This document shows positions 8,452-17,144 of a DNA stretch of 64,000 nucleotides, in pieces. Position numbers and translations under genes: made by a program. Every line of letters starts with the position of its first letter. Position 1 is the first letter of the stretch. The notes beneath the pieces were generated by a model. It saw nothing but the letters and a program-made list of their open reading frames with translations, did not search any database and was not told where the DNA came from. The stretch comes from Dyadobacter sp. CY347 (lineage in GTDB: Bacteria > Bacteroidota > Bacteroidia > Cytophagales > Spirosomataceae). Where the stretch lies: positions 1,364,001 to 1,428,000 of the forward strand of contig NZ_JAKFFT010000004.1 of the NCBI RefSeq assembly GCF_021502655.1, given 5' to 3'.

Positions 8452-10491
8452 ATGAAAAATCAAAATGCATCCCTGTTCCAGAAGGATCAGGTCAGTCATG
8501 CCCTGAGAGAGTCTTTTTATAAATTAAATCCTAAGATCCTGTTCCGTAACCCGGTGATGTTCACCGTTGAGATAGGCACATTTGTTATGTTTGTGGTCTG
8601 TCTCTGGATCTTGTCGGGAAATACGACGCAGGGCAGTTTCGGCTACAATTTCGTGATCTTCCTGATCCTTTTGCTAACCCTGTTGTTTGCCAACTTTGCG
8701 GAAGCCATCGCCGAAGCAAGGGGAAAAGCACAAGCAGATAGTTTGCGTAAAACGCGCGAGGAAACACCTGCCAAACTGGTCATCGAAAACAAGCAAGGCT
8801 TTGCTGTATCAACGCAAAATGTGATGTCTGCCCAGATGAAAAAGGGGGATATATTCATTTGTGAAGCAGGCGACAACATTGCTACCGATGGGGAGATCAT
8901 TGAAGGTCTGGCCACCATTGACGAGAGCGCCATAACCGGGGAATCTGCGCCGGTGATCCGGGAAGCAGGAGGGGATAAAAGCAGCGTAACCGGTGGAACG
9001 AAGGTGCTTTCGGACAAGATCAAAGTGATGGTAACCACTGCGCCGGGCGAGAGCTTTCTGGATAAGATGATCGCTTTGGTGGAAGGCGCCAGTCGCCAGA
9101 AAACACCGAACGAAATTGCATTGACCATCCTGTTGGCCGGCTTTACGCTGGTGTTCGTGATCGTGTGCGTTACGCTGAAACCGTTCGCCGATTATTCCAA
9201 TACGCCCATTACCATTGCTGCATTCATCTCACTTTTCGTCTGCCTGATCCCTACCACGATCGGCGGGCTGCTGTCTGCGATTGGTATCGCCGGGATGGAC
9301 CGGGCGCTGCGGGCGAATGTGATCACCAAATCCGGGAAAGCCGTAGAAACGGCCGGAGATATTGATGTGCTTTTGCTGGACAAAACAGGCACCATCACGA
9401 TCGGTAACCGCAAGGCAACCCATTTCCATGCTGCAAAAGGCATTACCGAGAACCATTTTGTAAAAGCCGCTGTGCTCAGCTCCATAGCCGACGAAACGCC
9501 GGAAGGAAAGTCCATCCTGGAACTCGCCAATGCAACGCCCGCAACTTACCAGATCCCGGACCCGAAATTCATCAAATTTACCGCCGAAACCCGCAGCTCA
9601 GGCGTCGACTTTGCGGATACACGCATCCGTAAAGGTGCCTTTGATTCGATCCGTAACCTGGTTAACAGCGCGGGAAACGACTTTCCTGCTGAAATTGAAG
9701 AAACGGTCAAAACGATTTCCAGCAATGGTGGGACCCCGCTTGTTGTTTCTGAAAACGAGCGCGTATTAGGTGTGGTAGAGTTGCAGGACATTATCAAGCC
9801 CGGCATCAGCGAGCGCTTCGAGCGGCTGCGGAAAATGGGTGTAAAAACCGTGATGGTAACCGGCGACAATCCGTTAACGGCCAAATTTATCGCCGAAAAA
9901 GCGGGTGTGGACGATTTCATTGCCGAGGCAAGGCCAGAGGATAAAATGAATTACATTAAAAAAGAACAGGAAGCCGGCAAACTGGTAGCCATGATGGGTG
10001 ACGGCACTAATGATGCGCCCGCGCTGGCGCAGGCAGATGTTGGCGTGGCCATGAACAGCGGCACGCAGGCAGCGAAGGAAGCAGGTAACATGGTCGATCT
10101 GGATAACGACCCGACCAAGTTGATCGAGATCGTCGAAATCGGGAAACAGCTGTTAATGACCCGCGGCACATTGACCACATTCTCCATTGCCAACGACGTA
10201 GCCAAATATTTTGCGATCATACCTGCCCTGTTTATCGCGAGTATCCCGGCGCTGCAAGGGCTTAACATTATGCGGCTCAACAGCCCCGAAAGCGCCATCC
10301 TGTCGGCAGTGATCTTCAACGCCGTGATCATTCCCTTCCTGATCCCGCTCGCATTGAAAGGAGTAGCCTACAAACCAATCGGCGCCAGCGCCCTGCTCAG
10401 AAGAAACCTGCTCATTTACGGCCTCGGCGGCATGCTAATCCCCTTCGCCGGCATCAAAGTCATTGATCTGGTTGTAAGTATCTGGATTTAG
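8452..10491 (+). CDS. kdpB: KdpB, P-type ATPase catalytic subunit
   Basis: A 679-residue P-type ATPase. It has the actuator motif TGES, the phosphorylation motif DKTGT (Asp near residue 310), a KGA nucleotide-binding segment and the hinge [18 protein letters not shown]. The ATG at 8452 ([13 protein letters not shown]) aligns with the usual KdpB start and follows an A-rich stretch; an in-frame ATG at 8425 would add nine residues without family support. KdpB hydrolyses ATP to drive K+ through KdpA. In most kdp operons kdpC follows directly, but here about 570 bases containing an oppositely oriented toxin-antitoxin pair separate them. Confidence 0.96.
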   Translation: MKNQNASLFQKDQVSHALRESFYKLNPKILFRNPVMFTVEIGTFVMFVVCLWILSGNTTQGSFGYNFVIFLILLLTLLFANFAEAIAEARGKAQADSLRKTREETPAKLVIENKQGFAVSTQNVMSAQMKKGDIFICEAGDNIATDGEIIEGLATIDESAITGESAPVIREAGGDKSSVTGGTKVLSDKIKVMVTTAPGESFLDKMIALVEGASRQKTPNEIALTILLAGFTLVFVIVCVTLKPFADYSNTPITIAAFISLFVCLIPTTIGGLLSAIGIAGMDRALRANVITKSGKAVETAGDIDVLLLDKTGTITIGNRKATHFHAAKGITENHFVKAAVLSSIADETPEGKSILELANATPATYQIPDPKFIKFTAETRSSGVDFADTRIRKGAFDSIRNLVNSAGNDFPAEIEETVKTISSNGGTPLVVSENERVLGVVELQDIIKPGISERFERLRKMGVKTVMVTGDNPLTAKFIAEKAGVDDFIAEARPEDKMNYIKKEQEAGKLVAMMGDGTNDAPALAQADVGVAMNSGTQAAKEAGNMVDLDNDPTKLIEIVEIGKQLLMTRGTLTTFSIANDVAKYFAIIPALFIASIPALQGLNIMRLNSPESAILSAVIFNAVIIPFLIPLALKGVAYKPIGASALLRRNLLIYGLGGMLIPFAGIKVIDLVVSIWI

Positions 10492-10494
10492 AAA

Positions 10495-10761
10495 TTATTG
10501 ATCATAATGACCATGAACGCTCAAAACGAAAATATCGCCTTCGGAAAGCACCTTGTATATGAGTCGGTGCTCATCAGTAATACGCCTGCTCCAACAGCCC
10601 TTATACTGATGTTTGAGACCTTCCGGTTTACCAATTCCTTCGAATGGATGTTTTTGGATATCAGTAATCAATTCAAAAACTTTTTTTACCAGCCGGGGTT
10701 CGCTTTTGGACCATTGAGTCAGGTCTTCGATGGCGATGGTATCGAAGGTAATTCGGCTCAT
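10495..10761 (-). CDS. yoeB: YoeB/Txe-type RelE-superfamily mRNA interferase toxin
   Basis: An 88-residue RelE-fold protein with the YoeB/Txe pattern: FEGIGKPEGLKHQYKGCWSR, then RITDEHRLIYKV, ending SVHGHYDQ. Conserved catalytic residues of YoeB (Glu in KPE, Arg in the SRR/EHR region, C-terminal His-Tyr) are all present, so it should be active. Family members cleave mRNA at the ribosome. It starts at 10761 in an ATGA overlap with the antitoxin stop. Its 3' end is 3 bases from the kdpB stop, so the pair is antiparallel to and inside the kdp operon. Confidence 0.92.
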   Translation of the reverse strand: MSRITFDTIAIEDLTQWSKSEPRLVKKVFELITDIQKHPFEGIGKPEGLKHQYKGCWSRRITDEHRLIYKVLSEGDIFVLSVHGHYDQ

Positions 10762-11021
10762 GAATTGCCCAGGTGTTTTGCAAATTGGTCAAATGCATCT
10801 CCACTGAAAGTGATGACATTTCCCTTTTCGAAATTTTCAAGTGACTTATCCAGCCTTGAAAAATACTCGTCACGGGTTTCAATCCGAAGCATACCAGTTG
10901 AAGGTTTTTCGGTAATGCTGATCGTGATTTCAGAGTCTTGCGAGCCACTCAATAATGTCCTGATTTTGTTAATCAGTTCGTCCGTGAATTCAGAAGAACG
11001 AACGCGCAGTAATGCTTCCAT
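10758..11021 (-). CDS. Antitoxin of the YoeB-type toxin
   Basis: An 87-residue acidic protein directly upstream of the toxin with a 4-base ATGA overlap, the standard antitoxin-first order. The C-terminal segment RDEYFSRLDKSLENFEKGNV is typical of antitoxins paired with RelE/YoeB-type toxins in Bacteroidota. The N-terminus (LLRVRSSEFTDELINKIRTL) looks ribbon-helix-helix-like rather than Phd/YefM, so it is not the usual YoeB partner. The ATG at 11021 has a GGAA 5 bases upstream; a TTG at 11030 would add three residues. Antitoxins of this kind usually repress their own promoter, which here would lie between this gene and kdpC. Confidence 0.8.
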   Translation of the reverse strand: MEALLRVRSSEFTDELINKIRTLLSGSQDSEITISITEKPSTGMLRIETRDEYFSRLDKSLENFEKGNVITFSGDAFDQFAKHLGNS

Positions 11022-11058
11022 AGATTCCAATTTTTTATAAAGTTAAAAATTTAAATAA

Positions 11059-11616
11059 ATGAAAACGAACATATTTCCCGCTATCAAACTGACAATCGTA
11101 ACGCTGGTGTTTTTCTTTGTGGTTTATCCGGCAGTGGTTTGGGCAATCGCGCAGTTGGCACCTGGCAACGGACAAGGTGAAGCCGTAACAGCACACGGTA
11201 AAAAGTACTATGCCAATATCGGACAGAAATTTACCGAGGACCGGTATTTCAACAGCCGCCCGTCGGCGGTGGAATACAATGCGGCTGGCTCTGGCGGCAG
11301 CAACAAAGGACCTTCCAATCCAGAATATCTAACGCTGGTGCAGGCTAGGATCGATACTTTTTTGGTCCATAACCCCGGGGTTGACAAGAAGGATATCCCC
11401 GTAGAACTGGTCACAGCAAGTGGCAGCGGGCTTGATCCGGACATTTCGCCTAAGGCGGCATGGGTGCAGGTGAAACGGATTGCAGCAGTGCGCAAAGTGT
11501 CCGAAGATCAAATCAAACAGATCATCGATTCCAATACTGAAAAACCGCTGATTGGCCTGTTTGGGCCGGAAAAGGTCAATGTGCTGAGCCTGAACCTGGC
11601 TTTGGAAAAATTATAA
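11059..11616 (+). CDS. kdpC: KdpC, K+-transporting ATPase subunit C
   Basis: A 185-residue protein of normal KdpC length. It has one N-terminal membrane helix (about residues 8-30, LTIVTLVFFFVVYPAVVWAI), then the conserved periplasmic domain with YFNSRPSAVEYNAAGSGGSN and the ASGSGLDPDISPKAA box. KdpC is the assembly and catalytic-chaperone subunit of KdpFABC. The gene is on the kdp strand but separated from kdpB by the antiparallel toxin-antitoxin pair. Either transcription reads through the insertion, or kdpC and the genes after it have their own promoter in the short gap at 11022-11058. Confidence 0.96.
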   Translation: MKTNIFPAIKLTIVTLVFFFVVYPAVVWAIAQLAPGNGQGEAVTAHGKKYYANIGQKFTEDRYFNSRPSAVEYNAAGSGGSNKGPSNPEYLTLVQARIDTFLVHNPGVDKKDIPVELVTASGSGLDPDISPKAAWVQVKRIAAVRKVSEDQIKQIIDSNTEKPLIGLFGPEKVNVLSLNLALEKL

Positions 11617-11700
11617 CAGTAACCCGGTCCTTACCAGCAGCGACGCGGGGACCGGAGCGATTTCAATGCGCCGCTACATTCATTTACAGTTACCATTTCA

Positions 11701-12801
11701 ATGAAAAGTTTATTATTGACTGCATTAGGTTTAGTGATCTTAAAACCGGCTATGGCGCAGGATTCGACCGAAACGAAAAATCCTTTGACGATCAGCGGGT
11801 ATGCAGAAGCTTATTACAATTATGATTTTAACCTCCCGTTGAATAACACGGTGCCAGGCTTTCTCTATAATTTCAACCGCGCCGGCGAGGTGAACCTGAA
11901 CCTGGGATTCATTAAGGCGAACTATTCCACTGACCGCGTCAGGGGGAACCTGGCACTGGCCACCGGGACTTACATGAATGCCAATTACGCCGCCGAGCCT
12001 GGTGTGCTTAAAAATGTCTTTGAGGCTAATGTAGGTGTAAAAATTTCAAAAAGCGCCAACCTGTGGATCGACGCAGGGATTATGCCTTCTCATATCGGTT
12101 TTGAAAGTGCGATAGGGAAGGATAACTGGGCAATGACGAGGAGCCTGGTGGCTGAAAATACGCCTTACTTCGAGTCGGGTGTGAAACTTGGATTTACTAC
12201 CAAAGACGAAAAGCTATATTTATCGGCGATGTATCTGAACGGATGGCAGCGGATCCAGCGGGTTGACGGAAATACGACGCCGGCCTTTGGAACGCAAATT
12301 ACATACAAGCCCGCAGCAAATGTAACTTTGAATTACAGCACATTTGCAGGAAATGACAAGCCCGACAGCGTGCGGTTAATGCGCTATCATCACAACCTTT
12401 ATGGTGTTTTCCAATTGACTGAAAAATTCGGTTTGACAACCGGGTTTGATTATGGAACAGAGCAAAAGGCAAAGGGAAGCAATGCTTATAATAAATGGTT
12501 TGTACCGGTGCTGATCGCCCGTTATTCGCCGTCGTCAAAAGTGAATATCGCAGCGCGGGTGGAATATTTTCAGGATAAAAATGGTGTGATCATTGCCACA
12601 GGAACTGAGCACGGATTTAGAACATTCGGCGTCTCCGCCAACATTGACTACGCTGTTTTTCCCGGCGTGCTCTGGCGCGTGGAGGCGAGAAACCTGAGGA
12701 GTGAAGACGCGATATTTTTGGAAAGGAATGGGAGCGGCGCTGAGGACTTGAATAATAAAGATAATTTCTTTCTGACCACCTCGCTTTCAATCGCATTTTA
12801 A
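11701..12801 (+). CDS. Outer-membrane beta-barrel porin (OmpL/BBP2-like) in the kdp operon
   Basis: A 366-residue protein with a signal peptide cleaved near AMA-Q (residue 19). The mature chain alternates aromatic and polar residues as in a beta barrel, starting ISGYAEAYYNYDF and ending with the barrel C-terminus TTSLSIAF. The segment WIDAGIMPSHIGFESAIG is characteristic of the BBP2 family. It lies 84 bases after kdpC and 33 bases before the kdpD-like gene, all on one strand. This suggests that it gives K+ or osmolytes passage across the outer membrane when KdpFABC is induced. That role is inferred from position only. Confidence 0.85.
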   Translation: MKSLLLTALGLVILKPAMAQDSTETKNPLTISGYAEAYYNYDFNLPLNNTVPGFLYNFNRAGEVNLNLGFIKANYSTDRVRGNLALATGTYMNANYAAEPGVLKNVFEANVGVKISKSANLWIDAGIMPSHIGFESAIGKDNWAMTRSLVAENTPYFESGVKLGFTTKDEKLYLSAMYLNGWQRIQRVDGNTTPAFGTQITYKPAANVTLNYSTFAGNDKPDSVRLMRYHHNLYGVFQLTEKFGLTTGFDYGTEQKAKGSNAYNKWFVPVLIARYSPSSKVNIAARVEYFQDKNGVIIATGTEHGFRTFGVSANIDYAVFPGVLWRVEARNLRSEDAIFLERNGSGAEDLNNKDNFFLTTSLSIAF

Positions 12802-12834
12802 TCCATATCAACAATTTAAACCCTAACCTGAATA

Positions 12835-13959
12835 ATGCCCGAAACCAACCCCAGCGCGCAGCATTTCCTGGACCTGATCAAAAAATCCAGGCGTGGAAAA
12901 TTCAAAATTTACATCGGCATGAGCGCTGGTGTTGGCAAAACATTCCGGATGCTGCAGGAAGCGCATGCGCTGCTTCGCAACGGCATCGATGTCAAGATCG
13001 GATACATTGAAACCCATAACCGGAAAGAAACGCACGATCTGCTGGATGGATTGCCGGTGATTCCGCGGCGCAGGCTTTTTTACAAAGGAAAAGAACTCGA
13101 TGAGCTGGATGTGCAGGCGGTTATAAGCCTGAGGCCCGAAGTGGTGATCGTTGACGAGCTTGCGCACACCAACATTGAAGGCAGTAAAAATGACAAGCGC
13201 TGGCAGGATGTGCTCGAAATCCTGGAAGCAGGCATTAATGTGATCAGCGCTGTTAATATTCAGCACATTGAGTCGCTGAACGAGGAAGTAAAGAGCATCA
13301 CCGGCGTTGAAGTGAAAGAGCGGATCCCGGACAGCGTGCTCGGCGTGGCCGACGAAGTGGTGAACATTGACTTAACCGCTGACGAGCTGATCACGCGCCT
13401 GAAAGAAGGAAAAATTTACAAACCCGAGAAGATCCAGACTGCGCTGAACAACTTTTTCAAAGCCGACCATATCCTTCAACTCCGCGAACTTGCATTAAAA
13501 GAAGTGGCCAGTCAGGTTGAGCGCAAAGTGGAGTCTGAAATTCCCAGGCTAGTGGGCTCGAAGCGGGAGAAATTCTTGGCATGTATCAGCAGCAATGAGA
13601 GCACTGCCCGGCATGTCATTCGCAAGACGGCGCGACTGGCCAGCTATTATAACAGCAAATGGTTTGTACTTTACGTGCAAACGCCCAGGGAAAGCCAGGA
13701 CAAAATTGCGTTGGACAAGCAGCGGCATTTGATTAATAACTTTAAACTTGCCACTGAAATGGGGGCTGAGATCATCCGTGTGCAGGATTCTAACATTTCC
13801 GAAGCCATCATACAGGTTGCGGAGCAGCGGCAGATCACGACAATTTGCCTTGGAAAACCGCATATTAACCTGCTAAGGGTCATTTTAGCCACCAATGTTT
13901 TTAATAATCTGTTAAAAAAACTTTCAGCATCGGACATTGACCTGGTTATCTTGTCATAA
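12835..13959 (+). CDS. kdpD: KdpD N-terminal sensor plus UspA-like domain, without kinase
   Basis: A 374-residue cytoplasmic protein equal to the input half of KdpD. The KdpD domain (about 20-230) has Walker A GMSAGVGKT (G28-T36), a DELAHTN Walker B-like box and SAVNIQHIESLN. A UspA-like domain follows (about 245-374). There are no membrane helices and no HisKA/HATPase domains. In E. coli these parts are fused to the kinase; here the kinase is the next gene, 27 bases downstream. The USP domain of KdpD is known in other bacteria to bind c-di-AMP; whether this one does is not visible. It probably signals through the next-door kinase. Confidence 0.9.
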   Translation: MPETNPSAQHFLDLIKKSRRGKFKIYIGMSAGVGKTFRMLQEAHALLRNGIDVKIGYIETHNRKETHDLLDGLPVIPRRRLFYKGKELDELDVQAVISLRPEVVIVDELAHTNIEGSKNDKRWQDVLEILEAGINVISAVNIQHIESLNEEVKSITGVEVKERIPDSVLGVADEVVNIDLTADELITRLKEGKIYKPEKIQTALNNFFKADHILQLRELALKEVASQVERKVESEIPRLVGSKREKFLACISSNESTARHVIRKTARLASYYNSKWFVLYVQTPRESQDKIALDKQRHLINNFKLATEMGAEIIRVQDSNISEAIIQVAEQRQITTICLGKPHINLLRVILATNVFNNLLKKLSASDIDLVILS

Positions 13960-13986
13960 TATCGCCTGAAATCCTGATTTTAGTAT

Positions 13987-15720
13987 ATGAAAATCAAAAC
14001 CAAACTGCGCCTCGGACTTGGGGTACTTTTCTCAATGATCCTGGCATTGTCGCTGATTGCCGCCAGCTACATTTACGCGCTCAAAGAAGATACACAGAAC
14101 ATCTTGCAGGATAATTACAAGACACTGGATTACAGCAGGAGCATGTTTCTGGCCATCGACCAGATCCGAACGGACCCGGATGCCTGGACCAGGTTTGCGC
14201 GAAGTCTGAAACAACAAGAGTCGAATGTAACCGAACCTCTCGAAGGAGAGGTGACGGGCAAATTGGCAGATCATTTCAGTTTGCTGCGAAAAGATCCTGA
14301 TAACCAGCAGCTTCCTGTCCTGATCCGGAATGATCTGGCAGAGCTCACGCGGATCAATATGGAAGCGATCCGTGCGAAAAGTGATAAAGCGCTGGCGACG
14401 GTGCAGTCTGCATTTATATGGATTGCGATCACGGGTACCATTTGTTTTCTGATCGCGCTGACCCTGCTGATCAATCTGCCGGGCAATGTTGGCAACCCGA
14501 TCCGGGAATTGACGGAAAGTATCCGCGCCATAGCAGCGAAGCAATATACCGAGCGGCTGCATTTTTCGGGTAAGGATGAATTTGGTGAGCTGGCGAGTTC
14601 TTTTAACACCATGGCTGAGAAGCTGGAAGAGTATGACAACAGCAACCTTTCCCAGATTTTGGTCGAGAAGAAGCGGATTGAGGCGCTGATCAACAACATG
14701 CATGAGCCGGTAATTGGCCTTGATGAAAACAAAAAAATACTCTTTGCCAATGATCAGGCCGTCCGGATTTCGGGCATTGCGGCAAGCGACTTGCTGGGTA
14801 AATCTGCTGTTGAGCTGGCGGTGCAGAACGATTTGATACGGGCATTGATTCAGGAAAAAAATAGTGGAAATGGAATAAACGGACATTCCGGCAACGCGCC
14901 GCTGAAAATTTATGCTGATGACAAGGAAAGCTATTTTGAAAAAGAAATTGTCGATATCACCATTGTGCCGACAGGTGAGCGCGTCAAAAAATTCATTGGG
15001 CAGGTGATCCTTTTAAAGAACATTACACCATTCAAGGAGCTCGATTTTGCCAAAACGAATTTCATTGCCACTGTTTCCCATGAGCTGAAAACGCCTATCG
15101 CTTCCATTAAAATGAGCTTGCAGCTGCTGGAAAGCCAGCATACCGGCGTGATGAATGAGGAACAAAAACAACTGGTGACCAGCATTAAAGAGGATAGTAA
15201 CCGCCTTCTGAAAATGACGGGTGAGCTGCTGAATATGTCGCAGGTTGAAACCGGGAATATCCAGCTGAACATTCAGCAAAGCAGCCCATATGATATTTTG
15301 AAATACGCCATAGATGCCGTGAAAACGTCTGTTGAGCAGAAAAACATCGAGCTCGTCGTGCACGCAGCCGAGCAGCTTTCTGATGTGAAAGCGGATATGG
15401 AAAAAACGGCATGGGTATTGATCAATTTTTTAACCAATGCAGTCCGCTACTCGCCGCAGGACGGCAAAATCCACATTCAGCTTGCAGGCTCGGATCAGGG
15501 CGTTCAGTTTATGGTCCGGGATGAAGGAAAAGGGATTGACAGCCGTTACCGGACTAAAATATTTGACCGCTACTTCCAGGTTCCGGGCAGCTCGAAAACC
15601 GGAACGGGGTTGGGGCTCGCCATCAGCAAGGAATTCATCGAGGCACAAGGCGGCAGCATTGGCGTAACCAGCGAAATTGGAATGGGTAGCACGTTCTATT
15701 TTAACCTGGCTAATGCTTAG
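13987..15720 (+). CDS. Membrane histidine kinase with HAMP and PAS domains, kdp-linked
   Basis: A 577-residue kinase. It has a membrane helix near 10-32, a periplasmic segment, a second helix near 138-163, HAMP, PAS (about 235-345), HisKA with phospho-acceptor near H365 (ATVSHELKTPIAS) and HATPase_c with DEGKGID and GTGLGLAISKEF boxes. It has no KdpD input domain; that is supplied by the preceding gene. Together the two proteins make a split KdpD. The presumed partner regulator (4894-6243) is NtrC-type and lies at the other end of the locus. The long antisense frames inside this gene are shadows. Confidence 0.92.
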   Translation: MKIKTKLRLGLGVLFSMILALSLIAASYIYALKEDTQNILQDNYKTLDYSRSMFLAIDQIRTDPDAWTRFARSLKQQESNVTEPLEGEVTGKLADHFSLLRKDPDNQQLPVLIRNDLAELTRINMEAIRAKSDKALATVQSAFIWIAITGTICFLIALTLLINLPGNVGNPIRELTESIRAIAAKQYTERLHFSGKDEFGELASSFNTMAEKLEEYDNSNLSQILVEKKRIEALINNMHEPVIGLDENKKILFANDQAVRISGIAASDLLGKSAVELAVQNDLIRALIQEKNSGNGINGHSGNAPLKIYADDKESYFEKEIVDITIVPTGERVKKFIGQVILLKNITPFKELDFAKTNFIATVSHELKTPIASIKMSLQLLESQHTGVMNEEQKQLVTSIKEDSNRLLKMTGELLNMSQVETGNIQLNIQQSSPYDILKYAIDAVKTSVEQKNIELVVHAAEQLSDVKADMEKTAWVLINFLTNAVRYSPQDGKIHIQLAGSDQGVQFMVRDEGKGIDSRYRTKIFDRYFQVPGSSKTGTGLGLAISKEFIEAQGGSIGVTSEIGMGSTFYFNLANA

Positions 15721-15740
15721 TATGAAATCTGAAAGCTATT

Positions 15741-16973
15741 TTAAACGGATTCGCGGCTTAGCTTGAGACTTGGTTTTCGGCTGCTCTTTTTGCTTTTGCC
15801 AAACCCTTTGCGGTTCCACCAGACAATGAAGCCCGTGATCGGCAGCGATGCGCCGATGAGAGATGCAAGAAAAGCAAGGACTTTGCCTGGAAAGCCCAGA
15901 ACGCTTCCTACATGAATGTCGTAATTCATTTTTCGGATTTTTGTGCCAAGAGACGCAGTCGCAAATTCAGCGCCATAGACCGCATCACCTTTGATTTCCT
16001 TCAAAGTATGCCGGTCAAAAGCATAGCTGCGATTGTCGTAAAAATGGCCTGCGGATGGATAAATGTATATCTCTATGGCCGATTTGGCATCTGCCGGATC
16101 AGGGTAGCTGTAAAAGAAGCCTTTTGTGTCGGGATGTTCCGCAATTACTTTTGCCCAGGCCACATCAAGCGCCTGGTTAACAGGTAATCCCTTGCCAGCC
16201 AGCGTACTATCGGAGCTGGCCTCTTTGTATTCCGGCAGTGTAACGCCGGTTGTCACCCAATATAAACCCCTGCTGTACCATTCAATTCCATAAACCATTC
16301 CCGTTAAGGCAATAGCGAGCAGGAAAAGCATTGAATAGAAGCCCAGCACATTATGGAGGTCAAGGTTAATGCGCTTGAAACTCGCATTCCATTTGATTTT
16401 GAAGCTCTTGTCAATCGTACTTTGCTTCCACTTTTTGGGATACCACCAAATAAGCCCGGTGATCAGCAGCACTACGAAAATCAGGGTCCCGTAATTCACA
16501 ATTGGCCGGCCAATTTCGAAAGGCATCCATAAAAAGCGGTGACCATTGAGGATCCAGCTGAAAAAGTCTGTGCTTCCTTTCTGGTGCTGGTCAATCCTGA
16601 GCACCTTGCCTGAGTAGGGGTTGAGTTTTACTTCGTAATGTGTTTGCTCGTGGTCTCCAAGCTGTACGATTGCCGCCCGTCCCTGCTGAAAATAGGCATA
16701 ATCGATCTTTTCGCCCGGTACCGCCTGTTCGCCTATCTTGCGCAACGCGGATGGTGACAATATGGGCTTATCCTGCCACTCGACGCGTGTTTCGGGATTG
16801 AGCATATCCAGGATCTCTGCATTAAAAACCCAGATGCAGCCCGTCAGACAAACTATGAAAACGATCACACCCGAAATCAATCCCAGCCATAAATGCAGGA
16901 AATCATTCACTTTTCGGAACCTGGATTTGCCCGCTTTTGCGGAAGGTGACTTGATCTTTTCGAAATTTCGCAC
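15741..16973 (-). CDS. PepSY-associated membrane protein, XusC-like
   Basis: About 410 residues with four membrane segments (first LGLISGVIVFIVCLTGCIWV) and PepSY-type periplasmic domains. Histidines lie next to the helices (DFLHLWLG, NGHRFLWMP, DLHNVLGFYS, DIHVGSVLGFPGK) and could bind heme. Family members sit beside TonB siderophore receptors and are thought to reduce or move iron across the inner membrane. With the two genes upstream it reproduces the receptor-DUF4374-PepSY order of Bacteroides xusABC. GTG at 16973 is the preferred start; TTG at 17033 is possible but would put the promoter-like box inside the gene. A strong terminator separates it from the DUF4374 gene, so it is probably transcribed separately. 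Confidence 0.85.
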   Translation of the reverse strand: MRNFEKIKSPSAKAGKSRFRKVNDFLHLWLGLISGVIVFIVCLTGCIWVFNAEILDMLNPETRVEWQDKPILSPSALRKIGEQAVPGEKIDYAYFQQGRAAIVQLGDHEQTHYEVKLNPYSGKVLRIDQHQKGSTDFFSWILNGHRFLWMPFEIGRPIVNYGTLIFVVLLITGLIWWYPKKWKQSTIDKSFKIKWNASFKRINLDLHNVLGFYSMLFLLAIALTGMVYGIEWYSRGLYWVTTGVTLPEYKEASSDSTLAGKGLPVNQALDVAWAKVIAEHPDTKGFFYSYPDPADAKSAIEIYIYPSAGHFYDNRSYAFDRHTLKEIKGDAVYGAEFATASLGTKIRKMNYDIHVGSVLGFPGKVLAFLASLIGASLPITGFIVWWNRKGFGKSKKSSRKPSLKLSRESV

Positions 16974-16979
16974 AGCAAA

Positions 16980-16991
16980 CTTATTTAGACT
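16980..16991 (-). promoter_or_regulatory. Shared 12-bp box (AGTCTAAATAAG), copy A
   Basis: Read on the minus strand, AGTCTAAATAAG lies 6 bases upstream of the GTG of the PepSY gene and runs into TTTG. The identical 12-mer occurs upstream of the xusA-like gene (21045-21056), and near copies occur at 25975 and 47998. It may be a metal-responsive operator; the regulator is unknown. Confidence 0.4.
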
Positions 16992-17083
16992 TCTTACAAA
17001 TAATAAAGGTATTAATTTTTGTTTTAGGCGCAATAGTCAGGGCAGGATAAAATGCAGTGTGTTTTGTGATTTTGTTGTTACAA

Positions 17084-17122
17084 AAAAGGAAATGCAGCAC
17101 CGTAAATGCTGCATTTCCTTTT
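17084..17122 (-). terminator. Strong intrinsic terminator after the DUF4374 gene
   Basis: A perfect 16-bp stem: AAAAGGAAATGCAGCA at 17084-17099 and its complement at 17107-17122, with a 7-base loop. On the minus strand the stem is followed by further T residues. It lies 22 bases after the DUF4374 stop and before the PepSY gene. Confidence 0.85.
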
Positions 17123-17144
17123 ATTTAGTTGACATTAACACTTC

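Noticed and set aside
11622-11662. CCGGTCC/GGACCGG inverted repeat after kdpC
   Set aside because: A 7-bp stem with a loop of about 17 bases and no T-run; too weak for a terminator call within an operon.
14032-14886. 284-codon antisense frame in the histidine kinase
   Set aside because: It is a codon-shadow of a well-supported kinase gene with HAMP, PAS, HisKA and HATPase domains.
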